Below, piece after piece: positions 33,935-45,450 of a DNA stretch of 64,000 nucleotides. The translations under genes and the position numbers were made by a program. Within the stretch, counting starts at the first letter, position 1; the number at the start of each line of letters is the position of its first letter. This DNA comes from Zarea fungicola (taxonomy: Eukaryota; Ascomycota; Sordariomycetes; Hypocreales; Cordycipitaceae). The stretch spans positions 124,001-188,000 of the forward strand of contig FWCC01000023.1 of the NCBI GenBank assembly GCA_900169235.1. The letters are read 5' to 3'. The notes under the pieces were generated by a model. The model saw only the letters and a program-made list of their open reading frames with translations, was not told the DNA's origin and made no database searches.

Positions 33935-34891
33935 ATGCCTTCCGTACCCCCTGGAGGGCTGATTCTTGTCATTGGAGCCAGTGGTTATATCGCCAGTGTA
34001 ACTATTCAGGCCATCCTACAGCGCGGTTGCCGTGTAAGGGGCATAGTACGCTTTATCGAAGCCAATAGCTGGATGTCATTGCAATATGGGCCAAACTTTA
34101 AGCTCATTCAAGTCCAAGACATCAATGGCGAGCACGCGTTTGACGATGCGCTAAAAGATGTAGATGGCATTGCACACATGGCTATGGATATGACACTTGA
34201 TCCTAATGACCTGGCCATTATAAACGCAGCAACAAAGACACTGATTAATCTCCTTGAAGCAGCGTCAAAACATCCTACTGTGCGGGGATTAGTGATTTAT
34301 GCCGCTGCAAAGGTTCGCGCGGAGCAAGAGGCTCGTAAATGGATTCAGGCGCAAAGCCCTCGCTTTACATTCAACGTCGTGCTTCCCGACTCGAATTGAG
34401 GGATAGTGGTATCGCCAGACAACATGAGCTCCAAAAGAACAGCCGCTCTCATGGAGTCTATCGTCAGGGGCCTGCTCGTCGCGCCGGCTGTTCTGACGGC
34501 ACGATGGTTTGTAGATGTGGAGGATACAGCGTTGCTGCACATTGCCGCATTAACCATTGACGGGGTGGAAAGCGAGAGGATTTTCGCAGCGGCAGGCCCG
34601 TACTCGTGGGCCGGCATTCTGGACATCATGCATAAGCGGTACCCACAGAGGAAATCGATCTTGCAGGCGGTAGATGAGAAAGCCTTTAATGCTAAGGAGG
34701 TTGATAATTCGCGCAGTATTGCGCTTTTACAGCGACTAGGCAAGGAGGGATTCACATCCCTAGAAGACACTATCGCCAAGGCCGTGGATACAGTTATACA
34801 GTGTGATGGCAAGGAAGTCCCAAAAAGTTGGCTGGATTTAATGTTGGGGTCCGTAGCAACTCAACCAGCGGGGGTAGGTGAGCGAGGCTGA
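33935..34891 (+). pseudogene. Extended-SDR ketone/aldehyde reductase (GRE2/DFR-like), decayed
   Basis: NAD(P)-binding start LILVIGASGYIASVT and the active-site YAAAK (Tyr-x3-Lys) are present, with later family-like text (FTFNVVLPDSN, then WFVDVEDTALLHIAAL). Two lesions: TGA at 34397-34399 in the middle of the conserved VLP...G block, with the same frame open again at once; and the segment between the fifth and sixth strands is shortened by roughly 40-50 residues compared with family members, so that VIY runs directly into AAAKVRAEQEARKW. A working enzyme is unlikely. Such reductases act on methylglyoxal, diketones or flavonoid-like ketones. Confidence 0.8.
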
Positions 34892-35033
34892 TGTCGCTGT
34901 TCCGTGAATATTCCATCTTGATAGTTTGAATAAGTAGCTGAATTAAATACATAGCAATACGGAGTTGACAATTCTAGAAATGTAACAACTGACCGTCGAG
35001 GGCAGCGCCAGCGGTAGACTTCCTAATTGTGAA

Positions 35034-35165
35034 AAAGGATATAAGTGTCATATATGTAGCTACCAGCTACACTAAACGCTGGCTATGTCATATATAGCTT
35101 CACATAGTCATTCCTAGCTAGTAGAGAGATCATCAATCTTACATCTACTCATTCCTATAGCACTT
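35034..35165. repeat. Dispersed repeat, copy A
   Basis: Shares AGTGTCA, CAGCTACAC, ACGCTGGCTA, GTCATATAT, CATTCCTAG and AGATCAT in the same order with 50452-50600. The similarity is over about 120 bases with many substitutions. Probably a non-autonomous element or solo LTR fragment. Confidence 0.65.
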
Positions 35166-35490
35166 TTCATATCCGTGACAATAAGGCCCTAGATGGGTTC
35201 GCCCTGGCGGCTGCTTATAATTGTTTGCGCTTTAACTGCATAATTGAAGGATATTTCCAAAGCAAATCCCTTATTGTGTCATTATCCACACCCCTATCCA
35301 TTATTCAGACAGAAGGGTTTAGAAAGTCTCTTTCAGGAACACACTAAAAGCAAAAGTAGGTCATCTTAGGAGTGGGAAGAGCTTCTTTAGAAATAGAAAA
35401 CTAAAAAACCCTTCTTATGACTTCAGCTAAATTAAAAAAAAGACTATTATAAAATTCCAAGGGACAGAGTTTAATAAAAATAAAACATAT

Positions 35491-35563
35491 ATGTTATGGA
35501 GTAGCCTTAAGTCTGTTGACAGTAAGGGTCCAAAATGAGTATTAATACTCTACATAGTCTAGA
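35491..35563. repeat. LTR-like repeat, copy 1
   Basis: Begins TGTTATGGAGTAGCCTTA and continues with GTAAGGGTCCAAAATGA and TACTCTAC; matched in the same order by 36337-36401. The opening TG is typical of long terminal repeats. Confidence 0.6.
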
Positions 35564-36336
35564 TAGTTAGATCTCTATAATCAGTCTAAACAATATTTTT
35601 CAATCAAAAGTTCCATTCTTAACGATAATTACTAAGTGATACTGTTCGAAATTACCTGACTTGCTGTAGAGCATACCGTAACTGTGACTTACGTTACAAC
35701 TCTGCCTGTCTAGCGGAATGCTTTGATCAGGCACAGTCATTGAATGATTTCCCAAGACCATTGAAGGCTTATGAAGAGATCAGAAAACATCCGTAGACTG
35801 CTTTGTGGCGAGGGGCAGCCATATTGAGAGCCTTTGGCATATTCTTGATGGCAAGGCGCAAAAAAACGGATGGAGTTTGGGACAGTCCGCCCTTTCCGTT
35901 GCCTGTATGAAGCTCTGGTAGAAAACATATTAATGAGCCGCTGGTTGGCCCAGAAGTCTTCTTCAATCCATTAATTAACCCTTTTAAAATGTAGTACGAC
36001 ATGATTAACTAATTATATAAGGCGCTGGGAGTTTAAAATGTCGTCAACCCAAGCCAAAGCTAACCAAGACGTTGACAAGAAGGCGACTTGATTGCTGGTT
36101 TAGGCTTTACTCGGACATTTCTTTTGCCAATAGATTGATAAGTGGCAATGAACGAAAATGAAGAAGCGCCACACTTGGGTCACTGCTAGCTAGGACTTTA
36201 AATTGCTTTGGACAAAAATTGGCCAGATCGGCAATTCAAAGAATTATTCTACTAGGTGGTAATGGCAAGGGCCTAAAGAAATTACTAGGTTAGACAAGCA
36301 GAAAAAGGGAATTGTCGGCCTACTAACTAAGGCCTG

Positions 36337-36401
36337 TGTTATGGAATAGCCTTAGGTTTAGTGAACGGTAAGGGTCCAGAATGAATGTTATTACTCTACC
36401 G
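36337..36401. repeat. LTR-like repeat, copy 2
   Basis: Begins TGTTATGGAATAGCCTTAG, then GTAAGGGTCCAGAATGA and TACTCTAC. Same orientation as copy 1, 845 bases away. The interval between them shows no retrotransposon protein, so these could be two solo LTRs, a small non-autonomous element, or the ends of an eroded one. Confidence 0.6.
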
Positions 36402-37049
36402 ACCGAAAGAGGAGAGAAATCTAAGGTAATTAGCTATGGCTTCTCTTAAAAGGAGTTGGTTCCATTGCGGGTCCTGGAAGTGCCCGCCTTAGGCCAATAC
36501 GCTCCCTAGCCGGGTTCTTTGCGATCCAGGCCAGAGCCTGAATCCATTACAGCCTGCACAGATTCTGGGTTCCCCTTTTCGGTCCTCGGTCCAGTCCCGG
36601 GTCTGTATTAACCGGAAACAGGGTGACTGGACCCATATGCATCATCGGTAAGCTTATTAGAAAGACTGGGTACTTATTAACTGTTCACTATAGAGGTCTA
36701 CGCAGAAAGTAATGACTGACGCTAGTAAACACACTAGTCTAGAAGGGGCTAGTTATATATAATTTAGCACTTATTAACCTATTCCTCTACATGTGCTAAG
36801 AAACATCCAGTCCTAGCTGTTACAGCGCACGCTAAATGTAAGAGATACGTAATATGACGGTGAGGCTGGGTTTGCGTAAAACAAGGAATATTGATACGAT
36901 GAGATAATATCCTACTACTGCTCTAATCCCCTCCGCCAGCGTGACCCATCTGTCGAGCAAAGAGCTTTGGGCCAGCTACTGGCGTGGTAGATGGGAGGTA
37001 TTGCCATTGGTCCAGCATGGCGTGTTCTCTGGCCTCTCCACCAGGGACA

Positions 37050-38193
37050 TCATCGTCTCGACTCCGCTGTTCTCGAACCCGTCGTTTTTAGCAGCAGAAA
37101 CTCCACTGCCAAAGACGCGTACTCTACGGCTCTCCAGCGGTCTCCTGCCCTACACGACGCCAAAGCTGCACGCTGGTACGCAAAGCTCAACCATCCGTAA
37201 AGTCGCTCCTGTTTGCATAGGCTCACAAGCGCTTGCGCCATTTGTGACGTGGGCTTCTGGAAATCTGTAAACCGCCTTGAAAGAACGTCAATCTGGACAA
37301 GGCGTGCATCAGAAGCACGAATGAGCGCCGGGTGCATGTCGCACAGGCTACAAGAGCAATCGAAACCCCAAGATGTAGAAAGCTGACGACGTCGTTCCTG
37401 CCGTGGTAGCTGTGAGTTGATGTAGGCAATGCTGATTTCCTCAAGAGGTGAAATGGCCGTCATTACATGCACGTAGTGAGTCAACGTGCGCTGGTCAAAA
37501 AAGTATGAAGCATTTGGTCGGTAGTCATGGTCAAGGCGCTGTAACTGGTTAGCCATGGAATGTATTCGTGGCAACATGTATTTGCTTTACCGAAGTCTCC
37601 GGGAAAACTGCGTAATAAGTTAGGTCCCCAATCTCGATCTCAAAGGAGTTGGTATTAATCCGGTCATTTGCAGGATCTGATTCTGACCCGCCCTGCCCAT
37701 GCAACCCCCAAAATAGCCTCCTGGTTTCCGAAGGCAACTGACTGACGGCTATATTCTCTAGCTCGATCCATCCAACTTCGCCTAGACTTTGAGCTTCCGC
37801 GTCCAGGAGGATAATGGGGGTATTTGCAAATACTCGGTCGCCTCGATGGAGTGTTTTCTTGGCGATCAACCCATAGCCTCGGTTGGGAAGCTTCGTCACT
37901 TCATATGATGACGAATTCTCATTCATCCCCATGGTAGTACCTTCCATAAAGGCGGGCAGTGATTGTATCAACTCGATGCGCTGGGGAGTTGTGACAACAG
38001 AGAGTCCACGGCCGTTAGCGAAACTGCCAAATGAGTATACACAGAACAGCTGCGTGGAGCTCCTAGGCGCGAGGCATTCGTGTGTAGAATTTGTCAGATG
38101 AAATCCATGTTCAAAGATTGGAGACAGAAAAAGACTGCCATGCTTGCTCCGCTCAGGGCTTGAGCCGCTGAAAAATGCAAACTTCGGTGACAT
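37050..38193 (-). CDS. SET-domain protein, 363 aa, two exons; possible lost signal peptide
   Basis: Exons 38193-37591 and 37538-37050 join in frame. SET landmarks: LPNRGYGLIAKKTLHRGDRV (102-121), LDHDYRPNASYFFD (203-216), ISPLEEISIAYI (about 230-241) and post-SET Cys in DCSCSLC (about 261-267). The core NHxCxPN motif is changed to DHDYRPN (Asn to Asp, Cys to Tyr), which may weaken methyltransferase activity. Fungal relatives of this subgroup begin with a secretion signal. Here a hydrophobic stretch LYIAVLVAHVAFA lies in frame just upstream of 38193, after an ATG at 38268-38266, but a TGA (38259-38257) interrupts it at codon 4. So either translation starts at 38193 and the protein stays inside the cell, or the gene is damaged. 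Methyl transfer to protein Lys is the family role; substrate unknown. Confidence 0.75.
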
Positions 38194-38862
38194 GCACGCA
38201 TTGCAAGGTTGAGGAGCAAATGCAACGTGGGCGACAAGTACAGCGATGTAAAGGAATCATAACGACATACTCGGACTAGACTGCTTCTTTGGAAGGACGA
38301 TTTGAGGATAGCTGATCGCTCGGGTGCGGAATATGACTATACTCGCCTACCAACCCTGGTGTAGGAACAACATTAAATACAGCAGTCAATATGCTGGGTA
38401 TTAATAGATCAGCGAGTATTGTATGTTATTGAAGAAGATGGCTTCACTGGTGTGACAATCCTGCTCACAGTGTATCATGTCTCGCTACAAATCTTACCCT
38501 GCTATATATTTGGAACTGCTTCTCATCCTCCCTGTTTTTTAAGCCTGCAAGGCCTGCTAGAAGGACCAAGACAATAGCTGAACAGATCGGCATGTATACT
38601 GTTTCATGTCCCATTACTCGCTCCAGCCCATGAAAGAACTTCCGAGACACTTGCATATTCGAAATCTACTGGAAGGAAAGAGACAACATCTGAACTCAAC
38701 GAATGAGACAGTATGCGTTGGCAACCCCACTTGATGGCATCATGAGTAAAACCATAGCAGCAAATAACTATAAAGGTCGAGCAACTCGTAATGCACCGTC
38801 ACGAGCTGCATATTTTGCTTTCTACACAATCAATCAGAGTGGAGCAAATTGAACCATTCACC
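38194..38862. other. Divergent intergenic region
   Basis: Lies between the SET gene (minus) and a small secreted ORF (plus). Contains the interrupted upstream start of the SET gene at 38257-38268 and a TATAAAG at 38769-38775. Confidence 0.5.
38769..38775 (+). promoter_or_regulatory. Candidate TATA box
   Basis: TATAAAG 94 bases before the ATG of the small secreted ORF at 38863. Single element, position plausible. Confidence 0.4.
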
Positions 38863-39006
38863 ATGAAAGTCACAACCATAGTCTTTTCTGTTCTGCTTGC
38901 TGGGGTTGCAGTAGCCACCTGCGCAGCTCAGCAGGACGAAGCTAATGTACGATGTGTTGGTGAAGCTTGTGGCCGAATCATTGGCGATGAGCAGGGCGAA
39001 TTTTAG
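38863..39006 (+). CDS. Small secreted peptide candidate, 47 aa
   Basis: ATG at 38863 opens a strong signal peptide: KVTTIVFSVLLAGVAVATCA, with a cleavage site likely after the Ala pair near residue 21. The mature remainder is about 25 residues with two Cys (VRCVGEACG) and acidic ends. It could be a complete short peptide, or exon 1 of a spliced gene: a GTACGA donor and a TTTTAG acceptor (just before 39009) would give another ending. A TATA element stands upstream. Small secreted proteins of fungi include effectors and defence peptides, but no family is recognised here. Confidence 0.4.
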   Translation: MKVTTIVFSVLLAGVAVATCAAQQDEANVRCVGEACGRIIGDEQGEF

Positions 39007-40080
39007 TCGCCGTTTCGCGGTAAGCAAAACTAAATATGATTTTGGTGTAATAATCTGCTGGTGCTTAAATCGCCATGCTGCCGAAGCAGAAGAAGAAGAA
39101 GAAGAAGCACTTCGGGTATTAAAACCAGAGACGACTTGTAATTCTGTACAAATCACTCGGGCCCGGCGGTTAGACGGGTTTAACCTCCTGACATGATGCG
39201 TGGCGAGCTCCATCAAAGAGACAAGGCAGCCACTCCATAAACGAGGCCCATCTCTGTTAGTAATGGATGGAATGAATGTATCCAAGTTTCGTGCCGAAGT
39301 AGAAGTTATCTTGGCTAATAGCAATTTACTTTGACATGCATTTTTGTCATTCCGATCCTAATGAGCAATGTATTGTAATAGGCTGAGCCCGGATGAGGCT
39401 CGATCGGCACTCTCAACATGGCCCGGCCATCCTGGCTGTTCACTACCAAGCGAGATTAGATAGCCGAACTCTAGAGTTACTCTCCTGGGTCCCCATTTTA
39501 CTTTTTATTCTTCTACTCACAATACCCGTAGCTGCCTTGTTGGGTTGTCAATATACTTGGCCTGGTCGGTTGCCTGGTTCCCAGGAAACCCACTAAGAGA
39601 CGGCAATTTGGCTTCTGCCAGTGGCACTTCGTACTGATATATGGTAACGATCAATTAAGGAAGGTTGCTAGTTTGGTGCACAAGCACGAGGAATGACACT
39701 ACGCGTACCAATATCACATGGGGGTGGTGATGTTTCCAAAAACTCGCGAACAAGCGCCGCGTTACACAGGCCAAGATAAAATCATTTCCCTCTGCTCGCT
39801 GTCATTCCATGAACGCTGGCAAAAGGGTCTGGCCAGCTGCTGCCTTATGACGGTGTAATGCGTCATCGCGGAACAATCCAAAACTGCATACTAGCACCAA
39901 CACATTAAAATTCAAAACTGGCGGTGAGGTTGAGACATGCCTGGCCTAAAGAATTGTTTTGGCTGTTTCACAACTATGGTGGTGCGCTGCTCCAGTCAGG
40001 GCTTGTCGAAAAAGGAATATGTTTTCCTAATTTGAAGCCTTTTTTGCTCCTGATTGATTACTTGGCCAAGATCGAATCAC
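39007..40080. other. Intergenic between small secreted ORF and transposase relic
   Basis: No gene called. A GAAGAAGAAG run lies near 39090-39105. A 67-codon open frame at 39393-39596 has one hydrophobic stretch but no other support. Confidence 0.5.
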
Positions 40081-40700
40081 TCACAGTATCCAAGGGGAGT
40101 CCGAAGTCATACTCCACGACCACCTTATTCTTCTTTGGCGCACTTTTATGAAAGTCTTCAAATTGGCAAAATATTCTTCAATCGGATTCAAGTCCGGAGA
40201 ATGAGTTGACAGCTTCAGGCATATCACTCCTGGCTCCTCGTACATCTGCCTAATCCTTGAACTGATATGGAAAGAGACATTGTCCAAAACTATGACCGTA
40301 TTTGGCTCTGGAAATCTGCCGCAAAAATGCACTAGCTCGGAAATAAAGTCTTCAAACACAAATCCGTCCGTTGAACCTTGGTATACTCGATACCTCAATA
40401 ACCCGTTTTGCGTATAGGCTGGAAGTATGTGCCATCTATATCCACGCCGAAATTTGCTGAGCTGTGTGGGCGTTTTGCCTTTGGGTGCCCGGCCTGAACG
40501 ACGACCGAACTTGGCGAGTCCTTGACTTCAAATTTCTCCAACAACATGTCTACCATCTCTTCAACATACAAATCGGGATTTTCGGTCAGTTCGTCGCGCA
40601 TATATCTCTTCATTTCGGGTGTAATGCGCTTCGGCGGCCGGCGCCGGTCTTGGGTCGCGACATCTCGGTTTTAGGTCGTTCACTCTCAAGCCGAATGGAC
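40081..40700 (-). mobile_element. Tc1/mariner-type transposon relic (DDE transposase, internally deleted)
   Basis: Reading downward from about 40690: a helix-turn-helix portion (RPPKRITPEMKRYMRDEL, EEMVDMLLEKFEV), then a jump directly into the catalytic core in shifted frames: WHILPAYTQNG, RVYQGSTDGFVFEDFISEL, TVIVLDNVSFH (second Asp) and SPDLNPIEEYFANLK (third acidic residue). The stretch between the DNA-binding part and the catalytic core, which should hold the first Asp, is missing, and frameshifts separate the pieces. So the element cannot encode an active transposase. I could not identify terminal inverted repeats by eye. Confidence 0.8.
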
Positions 40701-43064
40701 AGCTCGAGGGCTACAATTAACTTGAGAAACAATAACTTGCATGGAGAAACTTTCTTTTTATTAATATCATAGCCTTAATCTGACTATTAATGCGATCTGC
40801 CGTATTTAGTGGTAAAAAGAGCCATGGTCGATGAAGAAAAAAGAAAAAAAAAAGAGCAGATATTTCTGGCGTGGTTGATGACACATCAAAAGCAGGCGAT
40901 CGTAGTAGTGATAAGTCGCAGCTTTGGATGACTTGTTTATGAAATATTTAGCGAACTGGTTTGTGACGAGCAGCAGTGTGGCATTTACGCCTAGCCATTA
41001 TAACAGGATAGTCATTACTCAAGGCACGGCATTGTAGCCACATCATGCAACTCACCGCCTCTGCCCATGCGTTACATCCGTAAGCATCCCATGCGTTGGT
41101 GTCGCATGCTGCCAAATATACTCAACCAGTGAGATGTATAAAAGAGTATGTCTATTGCAACGTGAAGTATATAGGTCAAGTGCCGCCCAAGAAATGATTG
41201 TCACAGCTGCCTCGGAGTTTTTCCTCTCGCGTGTGGAACTTTTAAATACCGCAGCAAAATTTCACGTATACGTAGAATTCGTCAGATACTTTCGCGAACC
41301 GCACATGGCGCCAAATTGTTAATATGCGACTCCGAGACACGGTCAGCTCACTGTCCGCAAAAGCCTAAAAAAATTGCTTTTTATATCACATCTTTCTGCT
41401 CGATATAACTTAGATGAGCCTCGGGTCAGCTACAGCTTTGCTGTGGGTGCATTGTTTCACGGCGGCAATTTTGTAACTGGTGCCGGAGCCGAAGCCGAAG
41501 CCGGACGATCATCCCGCAGACGATCTTACCTAGATTCTCGCAGATCCGGGTCTCCTACTGAACCGTGTTAGTATAGCCCATCAATTCTACCAAAGGGGCT
41601 GCATTCGGAATATCTCAAGAGCGGACGATGGGTACATAGTAACCAGCTCTAACTCGGAAGGTACCGAGGTTGTTGGCCAGTGACCGAACTTGTTTTTGCA
41701 CTTGTTTCCGATTGAGTCCTTCTTCATCATTTTTATTTTCCTGGAAGTTTTCCTACTTTCCTAATACCGCATTTTGACGCCCGACTGCTTGTCGTTCTAC
41801 TGCCAGCATCCGCTAGAATACATTCCTTCGACTCGTGATGGGTCTTTGAATTCGAATGGATAAGCTCCGCTATATGGACCCTGTCAGTGAGACTATGCAC
41901 CGAACAACCTAAGACAAAGCTGCCCAACTTCTCAGCAGGGTCCAGACCACGCTCCGCCTTGGTCTCGACCGTTCTGAGCAGATCCCTGGCTGTCGAGTTC
42001 AGACATTTCAAGACATAGTTAATGTCTCTGTATGCCTCTATATATTCGTTTTTAATTGCTATTTTCTCGGTCGCTCTCCGTATATTGCGTGGAAGAAACT
42101 ACTTCACTTCTGACCACTATATTCTGGACATACAGGTAAAGATGTTTAATTAGGCGCCCACCAGCTGAAAATGACTGATGAAAAAGCCTACACTTTCTCT
42201 TCGCGGAGTTGTCAGTTTCTACCAGTGGCTGGCTGGTGTGACAGAAACGGCGTGCTCATGCCGAGTACGGTGATTGCCATCTTTCTGGCGAACAACGACC
42301 CTGGATACTCAACGCTGTGGAGATCACCGGCACTGACAGTTGTGTTGGTATTAATGTGGCATGGCATAATTCTTAGCGTCACTGTTCCTAAAGGGCGGTG
42401 AGGGGAATATCATAGTGGCAAGGTCTATTGATACCTAGCAGAGGGGTTCCTTGCAACACAATGCTCAGTTGGGCTGACTCCGGTACAAGTTTTCGCTAAA
42501 GCGGTTGCCGAATATCCCAAACGGTGATGAGACGTGACTGTGATACTGCATCGTGGCGACGGAGATGATGCGGCGTGCTTTGACTGAGAAGCAAAGAAAT
42601 CGATTGATGCAAATGCCTCCATGCAAGTACTGATGATAAACTTCATAAAGATTCTCATTATGTCTATATTGTACTGTGGGACGCAGCACAACATATGATC
42701 TTTTGGGCTTCCGAGTACTGACAGCGACGAACTGGCCGTAGAACGCAACGTTAGTAAGACATGCCTCTCGATTAGGTGTATCACATGGTGTATGGTTTCA
42801 GGGCTTTCGCAATTTACGGCGAGGGTGCGTTGTATGGACACGTGTCACTGCAATGTTGAGCATCCGCGACTGCATGCAGAGGAGACGCACTCTCGCCATC
42901 TCCGTCGTCAATATCCTCTTGTGCATGTACATAAGTTTGGATGATCACCCAGGGTCTAACCTCGTGTAAAATAACTAGCTGCCTTTTACTCTGACGAAAA
43001 TTTCTCTTCAACCCAATTCTGTATCTTAATTCAATATCGCACACACCCCTCCTGCCTATTAATT
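40701..43064. other. Gene-poor region
   Basis: About 2.4 kb. One protein-like exon fragment on the minus strand (41733-42098); otherwise no gene recognised. The last few hundred bases hold the promoter of the monooxygenase at 43065. Confidence 0.45.
41733..42098 (-). pseudogene. Protein-like exon fragment of unknown family
   Basis: Open frame continuing from a TAG at 42101-42099 down to 41733, without an ATG near its start. The middle part (NEYIEAYRDINYVLKCLNST, then AEKLGSFVLGCSVHSLTDRV) has normal protein composition and helix periodicity and does not look like chance frame. It resembles an internal exon of a larger fungal protein whose other parts are lost or unrecognised; some helical N-terminal domains of fungal NLR-like proteins have this look, but I cannot support that assignment. 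Confidence 0.35.
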
Positions 43065-44684
43065 ATGCAATCCGGCAACTCCATGGATGAGCTGAACATT
43101 GGCATTATTGGGGGAGGAATCGGCGGCATGTCAGCCGCCATTGCTCTCCGGCGTGCAGGTCATTATGTTACCATCTATGAGAAAGGTGATTTTGTTGGTG
43201 AAACAGGGGGGTCCATCTCCTGTGCCGCGAATGGTACACGCTGGCTGAATAATTGGGATGTTGACGTCTCCAAGGGAGACGGCGTCGTGCTTCGCAAGCT
43301 TATCAGCCGGCACTTCTCTAATGGCGTACCATTGAGTGTCTACGACTTGGACGACTATGAGCAACGTTGGGGCCATGTGCACTACATGTTTCTGCGCAAG
43401 AACATGCACTCCATGTTGAAAGACTGTGCCATCGGAGACGGTAAGGGAGTGCCTGTGCAAATTCTTGTAAATCACAACGTAAGAATGCCCACAGCCACAC
43501 AAGCATACGCGCGATAACAGCATGTTTTAACAATTCACCAGTGCACTAGGATTGACTCCGCCGCCGGCAAAATTTCATTTGAGAATGGCAAAACGGTTAC
43601 CCATGATTTACTAATCGGCGCCGACGGTATTGGCTCAGTCGTGCGATCCGCTATTGGGCTCATCACTGAGAAGGCGCCAGCCGAGTCGAGCTGTCTGCAT
43701 GGAAATGTTCGTACTGAGGATGCTGTAGCGGCTGGCCTTACAGACTTCTCTGAAGGAGATGCCCTTCAATTCTGGGGCGGTCAAGCCACTGGTTGGAACA
43801 AGATTGTTCTCTCCCCTTGTGAAGGTGGCAAGCTGCTGTCCTACTACTGCTTCTTCCCGCGTGAGGAAGGCGACTACACTAACCACTCCTGGGGTTTGGA
43901 GCGCTTAACTCCTAGCGAGATCCTGAGACCCTACACGGGGCTTGATCCTCAGGTCCGTGGACATCTCGCTCTCGCTACGGATATCCAGCCCTGGAGGCTA
44001 TGGAATCAGTAAGTTGAAGCGGTCTTTATTAATTAATCTTCGCGCTAATATGCGAATAGTAAGCCATACCCATACATTACCAGAGGCAAGGTCTGCCTGC
44101 TCGGCGATGCGGCTCACCCCGTGAGAAACATAACTTCCTCTCAATCATGTCTGAAACTGACAAACGGTACAGATGATGCCCCATCAGAGCCAGGGTGCAT
44201 GCATGGCCATTGAAGATGCCGCCGCTCTTGGAATACTCTTCAGCTGCAAGATTTTTAATGGCAGTGTAGAGGAATGTCTCTCCATCTATGAGAAGGTCCG
44301 CCTCCCGAGAGTCACTAAGGTTCAGGGCGCTGCTGCACGTGCTGGTTTCAATATTCACGAGCGCATTGGTAAGACTGCACTTGCTAGTGCAGCTTAGACT
44401 GAGTACTAACAGGCGATCAGGATTTTCTAGCAACGTTGCAAACCCTGGATATCATGTCATGAATGAGAATGGAAAGCTCACCGTCGAAGAAATGAACAGG
44501 TAGGCTGAAGATACAACTGGAATGGCCGTTTGCTAATTATATATGCAGCTATGACCTCTATAAGGATATTGAAGCGAAAGTCGCGAACAAGGCTGGGAGG
44601 CAGTATGCCAACGTTTGTGGGCAAGACTATCATTGCGAAAAGGAAAAATTTAGACATGACTGCAGAGTCAAGTATACGGAGTAA
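43065..44684 (+). CDS. FAD-dependent aromatic hydroxylase (salicylate hydroxylase-like), 450 aa, six exons
   Basis: Exons 43065-43478, 43542-44008, 44060-44120, 44173-44368, 44421-44499 and 44549-44684 total 1353 nt in frame. Group A flavoprotein monooxygenase motifs in order: GIIGGGIGGMSAAIALRRAG (FAD ADP-binding, about 13-32), LLIGADGIGSVVR (DG motif), and VCLLGDAAHP-MMPHQSQGA (GD motif, split by an intron). The family uses NAD(P)H and O2 to hydroxylate aromatic acids or polyketide intermediates in the cytosol. No signal or membrane segment. All splice sites are consensus and the gene seems intact, in contrast to the decayed PKS that converges on it 0.77 kb away; it may have been that PKS's tailoring enzyme or may act in aromatic catabolism. 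The ATG at 43083 is an alternative start. Confidence 0.9.
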
Positions 44685-45450
44685 CTACTGTACGAAGGCG
44701 CCTCGAGAAAGGAGGCATTTCGAGGGGAGCATAGCACGGGCTGCATGGAACTATTTCTAGGGCCAGCAGTGCCAAGAGCGGTGCCTGATTCCCGCCAATG
44801 TGTGCGCCATTTCACCACTAATTCATGCGGATCTCGGGCGATACGGTATCTGATCTAGAGCACGTAAATGACCGTGAGAGTCAAAGGCGACGGCTAGGAT
44901 CATGGGTTTAAAGCAAGATTTTTTTTCATTCAAGGCGGCACTGTAGTTATCAACGCGTATCCCAACCTTTCGTAGATGCGATTTGCAGCTGTGAAAAGTG
45001 ACGGGCCAGATTTGGCCAATGAGTACAGAATCGACCTTCTGCTCTGTGTATCCAGATTGGGAAACTTGACAGCTGCTTCTGAAAGACAAGAGACGCTAAA
45101 TTAGCCCGTGTTCTGGTTGCCGAGTACGGTAGGACTCGTATAAAGCCACCGCCCACTTAAAATATGCTTACGGCCAAGATCGTTACACCTTTTTTTCGGC
45201 CGGAATAACAAGAATTACAATTTTTATTTCCGACTTGTTAAACAGTTTATACAGCTAAACCCATAAGTGATCACCCGTCGGCTCTTTGACTTGCTCCCGA
45301 GTGACTGACAGGTGGCTCTAAATAGGTGCGACACGGTACACATAGTTACAGCCTTAGATTGACTACCCTAATCTTCAGGATGTTTCGAATAACCACTGTG
45401 CCATCTGGCACTATTGGACACTGTATAAACAGCTAAATTGTCAATGAATA
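44685..45450. other. Intergenic between monooxygenase and PKS relic
   Basis: Convergent 3' ends. No gene recognised. Confidence 0.5.

Larger units (their letters stand above)
34892..37049. other. Repeat-bearing AT-rich intergenic region
   Basis: Contains one copy of a dispersed repeat (35034-35165) and two copies of an LTR-like sequence (35491-35563 and 36337-36401). Otherwise AT-rich with many TAA/TTA words, no gene recognised. Open frames at 35737-36002 (minus) have no motif. Confidence 0.5.

Noticed and set aside
39393..39596. 67-codon frame with a hydrophobic stretch
   Set aside because: Only a chance-like membrane segment; no start context or homologue recognised.
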